Positions 1-4,192 of a stretch of DNA of 5,863 nt are shown here, in pieces. The notes beneath the pieces are model-generated. The model was not told the DNA's origin, did not search any database, and saw only the letters and a list, made by a program, of their open reading frames with translations. The translations under genes and the position numbers were made by a program. Source of the stretch: Candidatus Latescibacterota bacterium (GTDB lineage: Bacteria > Latescibacterota > UBA2968 > GCA-2709665); NCBI GenBank assembly GCA_030746455.1, contig JASLMQ010000300.1:1-5863 (forward strand), written 5' to 3'. Numbering within the stretch: the stretch's first letter is position 1; each line of letters opens with the position of its first letter.

Positions 1-200
1 CGGTGGTGGCATGGCGAGACCGGGTCTCAGAGAACCGAAGCCAGTCCCGGCAGGGAGGAAGGACGCCGGCGTCCGCACAGACCCTTGTGATGCCTGTAGG
101 CCAGCGGCAGTGTGGCTGCCGCAGGTAGTGATAAGTTACGCGCTCAAGCCGATGGGTGTAGATTCACACGAAGGAGAGACGCGGTCATCCGAGTGACAAG
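1..200. other. Non-coding stretch dense in inverted repeats; possible structured RNA
   Basis: I cannot support a gene here. The stretch holds three perfect short inverted repeats in a row. They are GAGACC-G-GGTCTC at 16-28, the 14-base palindrome GGACGCCGGCGTCC at 61-74, and a hairpin at 104-122 with GCGGCAG/CTGCCGC arms and a 5-nt loop. A weaker GTGT/ACAC pair lies at about 156-169. This density is more typical of a structured RNA, such as part of a group II intron or another ribozyme-like element, than of a protein gene. I do not recognise a family, and the element may continue left of the window. A 61-codon frame starting at 11 lacks the coding base pattern seen elsewhere. Confidence 0.35.
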
Positions 201-602
201 GTGGTCTTCAGGATCGGGGGGGAGCTGTGGATTGTGGAGACAGAACTGCGGCCGCTCGCCGCGAGCCCCTGGCCCTGCGGGAGCGGCAACCTTGCTGGCA
301 ACCCGGTCTACGTGCCATAGGACGGATCTTCCAGAACGCCGAGCGGTTCGTGAGCACCGTGCTCACCGCCTTGCCGCCATCCGTGCTTTCCGATGAAATA
401 CGAACGCGCCTGCGATGCCATCCCGCGATCGGCGGCCGGGTTCGGCTACGCCGTCCCGTACGGCGAGGGTTTTCGGGGAATCGGTACCGGCCCAGTGGCG
501 GTGGTCGCCGAGGCGGGGCGCGGTTCCCACGTGGCCCTCGTCCTCCGCCGTCCCCACCCCGACGGCGGGCTAGAAGGTAGATCGCTGCCGCGCATAGATT
601 GA
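201..602 (+). other. Coding-like plus-strand signal in broken frames; possible gene remnant
   Basis: Three adjoining plus-strand stretches have G/C-rich third codon positions and plausible protein sequence, but they are not in one frame. The first, 201-320, reads through ELWIVETELRPLAASPW and stops at TAG 318-320. The second, from about 321 to 425, is in another frame and includes RIFQNAERFVSTVLTALPPS. The third, 393-602, returns to the first frame, includes GFGYAVPYGEGF and stops at TGA 600-602. None of the possible starts has a good SD. I read this as either a decayed gene with frameshifts or chance composition. No family is recognised. It overlaps, on the opposite strand, the doubtful 3' half of the small membrane-protein frame. 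A perfect hairpin (GTGAGCA-CCG-TGCTCAC) at 350-366 has no T-run after it. Confidence 0.25.
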
Positions 603-669
603 GCAGGACCGTGACGAGCACGCCCCCTGTCAGGAAGCCGTCGACCCCAACTGCGAACGCCGATGTCAC
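208..669 (-). CDS. Small membrane protein, coupled to the upstream gene; 3' end doubtful
   Basis: The frame opens with GTG at 667-669, sharing bases with the TGA stop (666-668) of the preceding 60-codon gene. This GTGA overlap is typical of translational coupling. Residues about 12-34 (GFLTGGVLVTVLLNLCAAAI and onward) form one strong hydrophobic helix, followed at once by basic residues (ARRR), as expected for a single-pass anchor with a cytoplasmic C-terminal side. The frame stays open for 153 residues, but after about residue 40 it becomes Arg/Pro/Gly-rich. From about 560 downward the third-position pattern no longer supports this strand. The true protein may be only 40-60 residues, with a frameshift in the gene or the assembly. 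It is the last gene of the ubiquitin-like operon in view. Function is unknown; membrane localisation of the system is an inference. Confidence 0.45.
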   Translation of the reverse strand: MTSAFAVGVDGFLTGGVLVTVLLNLCAAAIYLLARRRGGDGGGRGPRGNRAPPRRPPPLGRYRFPENPRRTGRRSRTRPPIAGWHRRRVRISSESTDGGKAVSTVLTNRSAFWKIRPMARRPGCQQGCRSRRARGSRRAAAVLSPQSTAPPRS

Positions 670-848
670 CTCGTGCTCACTCCCTTCTCTCCTGAGTCTT
701 GATCGATGCTCCTTGGTGCGGAGCGCGGCCGGCTGCAGACCTTGCAGCGCCGCGCGTCGGTGTGGTTCATCTCGAACAGGTTGATGAGGCGCAGGCCTTC
801 GACCACGCCGAGCAGGTCGATCAGGCTCCGGATCGCTTCGGGCGACAT
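666..848 (-). CDS. Small 60-residue protein with one CxxC motif
   Basis: ATG at 846-848 is preceded by a good SD (AGGAG, then seven bases). The product has a leucine/isoleucine-rich, probably helical N-terminal half (SLIDLLGVVEGLRLINLFEM), then H29 and C35-K-V-C38, then a polar basic tail. One CxxC with a nearby His could be half of a zinc site or a redox pair, but it is too little for a full RING or zinc-ribbon fold, so any metal binding may need dimerisation or a partner. The gene starts 59 nt after the E1 gene stop on the same strand and overlaps the next gene by GTGA, so it belongs to the operon. I recognise no family. It could be an adaptor, a conjugation target or, less likely, a modified-peptide precursor. 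Confidence 0.6.
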   Translation of the reverse strand: MSPEAIRSLIDLLGVVEGLRLINLFEMNHTDARRCKVCSRPRSAPRSIDQDSGEKGVSTR

Positions 849-907
849 TTTCGTTCTCCTGTCAGGGCATCGGATGAGTCCGCCTGCCTGTCCCCGACAC
901 CCACCAC

Positions 908-2314
908 TCACAGCGTCTTCACGGTGGCTTGCTCGGATGCGTGCACGCTTCCCGTCTCCATCAGTCGGGCCCCACCGCAACCACACGGCGTCCTCGGGGG
1001 CCTCGCGCCAAGCCGACGTTGGCACGACAGCCCGTCGTACTCCACGACCCCCCGTATCGGTCTTCCGGCGAGGGACGCCCTGGCCTCGTAGGCCATCAGC
1101 GCACCGGCCAGCGCGGACGAGGTGACCACCGAAGGTTCGGGGGTGCCGGCGCACCGTGCCCGCTCCTCGGACGCTGACAGAGCTCGCGCCATTGTGGCCA
1201 CCCGCATCGAGCACTCCAGGCAGGGAGACCTGCCGGGAACGTAGGCGGCGACGCTGGCCCCGAAGGCCGATGTACCCCCGTTGACCAGGGAGGTGCGGTG
1301 AAGGAGCGATCCCCGGTGCAGGAGGGCCCGGGCCGCGAAGGTGTCCGGCCCGCAGACCACCAGGTCGGTTGTGCACGCGGCCGCCAGGTTTCCGTCGTCA
1401 ACCGCCTCGACGTGTCCCCGGGCCTCGATCGCCGGGAACAGCGCCGTGAGCCGCTCGGACAGGGCAGTGGCCTTCGGCTTGTGGACAGAATCCCAGAACA
1501 GCACCTGGCGGTTGAGGTTGGTGGCCTCGACCAGGTCTGGGTCATAGACCCTCAGACGCACGCTTTCCTCGGTGGACATTCCCAACGCGATCCCCACCCA
1601 CGTGCCCAGTGCACCCGCCCCCACCAGCGTGATGTCCGTCGTGTCGGTTCCCCTGCCCCATCCCGTTTCGAGGACGGTACCCCCCGCGTACCGGTGGAGG
1701 GCCTCGGGACTGACGAGTACGGGGCCTTCGGGTGGCAGATCGCTTGGGCCAAGCGGCAGTCGAAGGCGGCGGACCTCTTCGACCAGGAGCGCAGCTACAA
1801 CCAGGCTCACCAGGGGGTCCTCCCGCACCCCGCGGAAGCAGGCAAACCCATTGCCCACGGTCGGGCCAACCCGGTACAGTCCCACCCTTGGCCCCGACGC
1901 GGCCGTGATCAGATCGGTCTGCCAGTGTCTCGCCATTGCCAGCGCCTCGCCCTTCCAACCCAGATCCTGGGAGGCTTCCACGATCACGTGCGGCACGCGC
2001 AGATAGTCGGCAGATCGGGAACAGGGCACATCGTGCGAGAACTCGACCACGATCTCCGGGTTGACCCGGCGCAGTGCTTCCGCCCACGTGCGCACCAGCG
2101 ACGATCCCACGCGCACGTCGGTGAGGAGGAACCTGCGGTCGACTCCCTCAACACGACCGTCTCCCAGCAGGAAGATCCGTCCGATCCCCATCGCCGCCGC
2201 GAGCAGGGACGAGAGCCTCGCCAGGAGCCCCGAACCGATCACCAGCATCGTCGTGGCGGCCAGCCTCTTCTGGTCCCACCCTTCGATCATGACCTGTCGC
2301 GCATATCGTTCCAT
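908..2314 (-). CDS. Tandem E1-like (ThiF/MoeB/UBA fold) activating enzyme
   Basis: This 468-residue protein probably adenylates the C-terminus of a ubiquitin-like partner and passes it on as a thioester. It holds two ThiF-like halves. The C-terminal half (about 226-450) has the ATP-site motifs: GAGALG at 232-237, DPDLVEATNLNRQ at 258-270, KPK at 279-281 and a TDN-like Asp at D324. A zinc site is likely from C365-x2-C368 and C444-x-C446. C388, just before GTPEPSVVTSSALAG, sits where E1/ThiF proteins carry the acceptor cysteine. The N-terminal half (1-215) begins RYARQ, equivalent to the MoeB arginine-finger segment, but its glycine loop is GSGLLA and the NxxR and Lys positions are lost, so it looks catalytically dead. 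This mirrors the inactive/active pairing of eukaryotic E1. ATG 2314 is chosen because the fold begins there; a weak SD (AGGAC) precedes it. It lies 10 nt after the E2-like gene. Confidence 0.92.
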   Translation of the reverse strand: MERYARQVMIEGWDQKRLAATTMLVIGSGLLARLSSLLAAAMGIGRIFLLGDGRVEGVDRRFLLTDVRVGSSLVRTWAEALRRVNPEIVVEFSHDVPCSRSADYLRVPHVIVEASQDLGWKGEALAMARHWQTDLITAASGPRVGLYRVGPTVGNGFACFRGVREDPLVSLVVAALLVEEVRRLRLPLGPSDLPPEGPVLVSPEALHRYAGGTVLETGWGRGTDTTDITLVGAGALGTWVGIALGMSTEESVRLRVYDPDLVEATNLNRQVLFWDSVHKPKATALSERLTALFPAIEARGHVEAVDDGNLAAACTTDLVVCGPDTFAARALLHRGSLLHRTSLVNGGTSAFGASVAAYVPGRSPCLECSMRVATMARALSASEERARCAGTPEPSVVTSSALAGALMAYEARASLAGRPIRGVVEYDGLSCQRRLGARPPRTPCGCGGARLMETGSVHASEQATVKTL

Positions 2315-2324
2315 TGTGAGCGTC

Positions 2325-3542
2325 CTATTTCCGGAAGTAGCGGTAGACGGGCAGCCTTCGCTTACGGGCCTCGCGCAGGCCGATGCGGGGACGTTCGGAG
2401 GCCCCGTTGTCAACCAGGGGCTCGCCGCCCCCCTCGAAGTGACCGGCACACAGCACCAGTCGCGCGGCGTTGAGGTATTCCACGATCCCCTCCTCGAGCG
2501 GCATGTTCCAGAACCGTTGGAAGTAGGCCACGTCGTGTCCCATGCAGAGCCGAGATTGTCCTCCCAGGTCGAACACGTAGGGGTGCGGATAGTGGCAGCC
2601 GATCTCCGGCCCACCTACGGGGAGCACGACTTCCGGAGTGAGCGTCTTCAGGTGAACGCCGATCTCCGCCTCCTCGTACTGCCTCAGCTTCCCGTCAGGG
2701 GCCTCCACCGCGAAGGGAGGGACACGCTGCCAGCAGTAGAGAGAGCCCCCCGTACCCGATCTCACGCTGCGCTCCCCATCCCGATAGACCGTTTCCCCCG
2801 GTTGGACACTGTCCGCGAGACGTCTCAGCTTGTCCGCGCTGGCGTCGGGCTTCCGCCCTCTAAGCTCGAGCAGGCACCGGTCCACGGCCTCCTCCACGGA
2901 TCTTCTGAAGGCCCCCTCCAGAGTCATCAGGTGGCGCCGCCTGTCCGCCTCCAGGGAGTAGCACTCTCCCTCAACCTGAACGAAACAGTCCTTTGGACAA
3001 CGATGGCCGGGCATCCAGGTGAGGCCGAAGGCATTCTGACCGAGGATGACCACATCTCCGCCCAGGGCCCTGCCCACCGGATCGGCCGCGGCAAGATGCG
3101 CCGAAAGCGCCGCAACGGGTGTGGGGAACTCAGGAGAAGGATCGTGTGCCATGACGTCCGTGAGCAGTTCTGACCGGTCCATCTCCGGATTCCCCAAGCG
3201 CCGAAGCACCGGTATCAGTCTCCCCACCACGAACTGGAGTTGTCTGTGTCGCGAGGCCGCGTGTTTCGTGACCGCCGGCGTGTTCGTTGGCTGGTTCAGC
3301 CTGGCGACATAGGGGGCAAGTGGATTCTTGCCACTGCGTAGCCGACGCAACAACAGCTCCGAGGTCTGCTCGGCCGGCTCGACCCGCCGATGGACGCCGA
3401 AGATCACTGCGCGTTCAGGTCCCTCGCAGGGCCCCGGCACCCGTTCCAGTTTGTGAAGCCGGCCGTTGAGTACCGTCGCCACGAGCTGGCGCCGAAGCCC
3501 CAGGACCTCCGTGAGGCCAAACCGATCGGTCTGTGTCACCAT
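2325..3542 (-). CDS. E2-like (UBC-fold) conjugating protein with long N-terminal extension
   Basis: Near the C-terminus of this 405-residue protein is an E2-like signature. It consists of H320-P-Y-V-F, a short glycine-containing loop, then LCMG with C333, as in the HPxV...G.iCLG region around the catalytic cysteine of bacterial and eukaryotic E2 proteins. A predicted helix (about 348-365) follows, as in the UBC fold. Residues 1-290 are not a family I recognise. They include a run of alternating strands and helices, a Cys/His cluster (H180, C182, C186, C194) and a basic helical stretch (about 200-245). I infer transfer of the small modifier from the downstream E1. ATG 3542 has GGAG eight bases upstream. 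The GTG at 3614 would overlap the previous gene's stop (GTGA) and add 24 low-complexity residues, but its SD-like sequence is directly adjacent, so I prefer the ATG. Confidence 0.75.
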   Translation of the reverse strand: MVTQTDRFGLTEVLGLRRQLVATVLNGRLHKLERVPGPCEGPERAVIFGVHRRVEPAEQTSELLLRRLRSGKNPLAPYVARLNQPTNTPAVTKHAASRHRQLQFVVGRLIPVLRRLGNPEMDRSELLTDVMAHDPSPEFPTPVAALSAHLAAADPVGRALGGDVVILGQNAFGLTWMPGHRCPKDCFVQVEGECYSLEADRRRHLMTLEGAFRRSVEEAVDRCLLELRGRKPDASADKLRRLADSVQPGETVYRDGERSVRSGTGGSLYCWQRVPPFAVEAPDGKLRQYEEAEIGVHLKTLTPEVVLPVGGPEIGCHYPHPYVFDLGGQSRLCMGHDVAYFQRFWNMPLEEGIVEYLNAARLVLCAGHFEGGGEPLVDNGASERPRIGLREARKRRLPVYRYFRK

Positions 3543-3610
3543 TATGGGATCTCCGGCGAGCACCGGGCCGGCTGCCCGGCGCTCGCGCACGCTTTGCCCG
3601 CCGACACGCC

Positions 3611-3916
3611 TCACCCTCCGGCGTGTGCCTGGCTGATCAGGATCTCCAAATGTTTGCGACCCTTCAGCAGGGGCTGGAGTGGCGCGTCAGGACGCAACGG
3701 TTGGCACTGGGTCTTGGTCTTCATCTCGATCACCGAACGCGGGTCGCCAGCGGCCTTGCGGATGGCCTCCGCCGTCGGGTCGGCTTCATCGGTCAGTCCG
3801 TCAAGCATCGTCTCGAGCCCGGTCCGGACCGAAGTCCCGGACAGCCGCGACAGGAACTCGGGTGACAGGGGTACGACCACTTCCTGGCCGATCCCGTATC
3901 TCAGCGTAGCTATCAT
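3611..3916 (-). CDS. Candidate ubiquitin-like modifier with C-terminal Gly-Gly
   Basis: This 101-residue protein starts at ATG 3914-3916, five bases after a strong GGAGG SD; an in-frame GTG further upstream (4027) lacks such support. The N-terminus (ATLRYGIG, QEVVVPLS, PEFLSRL) reads as strand-turn-strand-helix, the order that opens the beta-grasp fold. The end reads HLEILISQAHAGG, a last strand plus flexible tail finishing exactly in Gly100-Gly101, comparable to the end of ubiquitin. No maturation protease would be needed to expose the diglycine. Overall similarity to ubiquitin is too low to claim homology by eye, so the call rests on topology, the GG end and its place directly before an E2-like and an E1-like gene. 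Candidate lysines for chains include K54, K66, K68, K85 and K88. An alternative is a peptide substrate of a ThiF-type modifying enzyme. Confidence 0.65.
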   Translation of the reverse strand: MIATLRYGIGQEVVVPLSPEFLSRLSGTSVRTGLETMLDGLTDEADPTAEAIRKAAGDPRSVIEMKTKTQCQPLRPDAPLQPLLKGRKHLEILISQAHAGG

Positions 3917-4012
3917 GGGGTCCTCCAGATTGTCGGGGGTGTGTGCGGCTCCGGATACCACACGGCTCCGCGCGTAATTGGCTTCACAACAGTGGGTTAG
4001 AGCATATCGATG
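3917..4012 (-). promoter_or_regulatory. 5' leader of the ubl-E2-E1 operon with a direct repeat
   Basis: The leader directly upstream of the modifier gene holds two copies of an 8-base direct repeat (CGGCTCCG in plus-strand orientation, 3946-3953 and 3963-3970) with starts 17 bases apart, plus a GTGTG/CACAC inverted pair around them. The repeats lie some 20-50 bases before the gene's SD and could bind a regulator or form part of the leader fold. I found no convincing minus-strand sigma70 promoter between 3917 and 4192, so the operon start site is unknown. It may depend on an alternative sigma factor or an activator, with the neighbouring HTH-HDOD protein an obvious candidate. Confidence 0.3.
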
Positions 4013-4021
4013 ACCTCCTTT
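3997..4021 (-). promoter_or_regulatory. Perfect SD followed by a two-codon ORF (Met-Leu-stop)
   Basis: On the minus strand AAAGGAGGT (4021-4013) matches the consensus anti-SD pairing over nine bases. Seven bases later comes ATG CTC TAA (4005-3997). This is the strongest ribosome-binding sequence in the window, yet it leads only to a two-codon frame about 80 nt before the modifier gene. It could be a ribosome-loading or minimal leader-ORF control element, or the remains of an earlier gene start. Confidence 0.4.
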
Positions 4022-4034
4022 CCCCACATTTCGC

Positions 4035-4064
4035 TTGACGATTGCTCCCTGCCTGGCCTACATT
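4035..4064 (+). promoter_or_regulatory. Sigma70-like promoter on the plus strand
   Basis: TTGACG (4035-4040, five of six consensus bases) and TACATT (4059-4064, four of six) are separated by 18 bases. It points rightward, opposite to all neighbouring genes, and its transcript would begin near 4071 and meet a strong terminator about 110 bases on. This is the best sigma70-like match I found in the window. Confidence 0.45.
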
Positions 4065-4070
4065 TCATAG

Positions 4071-4188
4071 AAGCGCGCGAGAAGGGATGCCGGGCCTCAA
4101 TCCTGGCTCCCATTTCCTCGTTGCCCTTTGCCCCGCGGTCGACTGCGTCTGCCCTTGGAAGCGACGCACAGCGACCACGGGGTTTTTT
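4071..4188 (+). ncRNA. Candidate small RNA between promoter and intrinsic terminator
   Basis: A plus-strand transcript from the promoter at 4035-4064 to the terminator T-run at 4183-4188 would be about 120 nt and contains no credible reading frame. It would fold into a 6-bp hairpin at 4089-4107 (GCCGGG/CCTGGC with one G-U pair), a pyrimidine-rich single-stranded stretch at about 4108-4130, and the terminator stem. This arrangement is common among bacterial small regulatory RNAs. It lies antisense to the spacer between the HTH-HDOD gene and the modifier operon, so it could pair with an mRNA reading through that spacer. No known family is recognised, and the start is inferred from the promoter only. 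Confidence 0.42.
4131..4188 (+). terminator. Strong rho-independent terminator
   Basis: The arms CCCCG-C-GGTCG-A-CTG-CGTC (4131-4149) and GACG-CA-CAG-CGACC-A-CGGGG (4163-4182) pair over 17 base pairs with small interruptions around a 13-nt loop, followed by six T (4183-4188). The T-run is on the plus strand, so it ends rightward transcription. On the minus strand the same stem follows the HTH-HDOD stop codon by about ten bases and may protect that mRNA's 3' end, but no T-run follows it there. It also shields the HTH-HDOD gene from antisense transcription. Confidence 0.72.
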
Positions 4189-4192
4189 CTGC

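Noticed and set aside
350..366. Perfect 7-bp hairpin as an operon terminator
   Set aside because: No T-run follows on either strand, so it cannot be called an intrinsic terminator.
666..1376. A 236-codon minus-strand frame overlapping the E1 gene and the 60-codon gene
   Set aside because: Only its last 60 codons, from the SD-preceded ATG at 848, look real. The rest is out of frame with the E1 motifs and is Arg/Gly-rich.
1298..2473. Long plus-strand open frame (391 codons) opposite the E1 gene
   Set aside because: The minus strand here encodes an unbroken chain of E1 motifs. The plus frame has no recognisable domain, is rich in Arg/His/Gln/Pro as typical of antisense frames in GC-rich genes, and has no SD-supported start.
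2315..2614. A 100-codon N-terminal extension of the E1 protein, starting at 2614
   Set aside because: The extension overlaps the E2-like gene in another frame, has no protein-like pattern, and the ThiF fold begins exactly at the ATG at 2314 with MERYARQ.
2061..3173. Plus-strand open frame of 370 codons opposite the E1/E2 junction
   Set aside because: It runs antisense across two real genes and their 10-nt junction, with low-complexity Arg/Ser/Pro sequence. It is a shadow frame.
908..3916. Modified-peptide (RiPP) biosynthesis by a MccB/PaaA-like ThiF enzyme as the main reading
   Set aside because: A ThiF enzyme with small ORFs nearby could fit, but the E2-like HPYV...LCMG motif and the Gly-Gly-ending partner fit a conjugation system better. 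It is kept only as an alternative.
3917..4027. A 37-codon N-terminal extension of the modifier, starting at GTG 4027
   Set aside because: It lacks its own SD and would swallow the SD at 4013-4021. The ATG at 3916 has an ideal GGAGG five bases upstream and opens the predicted first strand.
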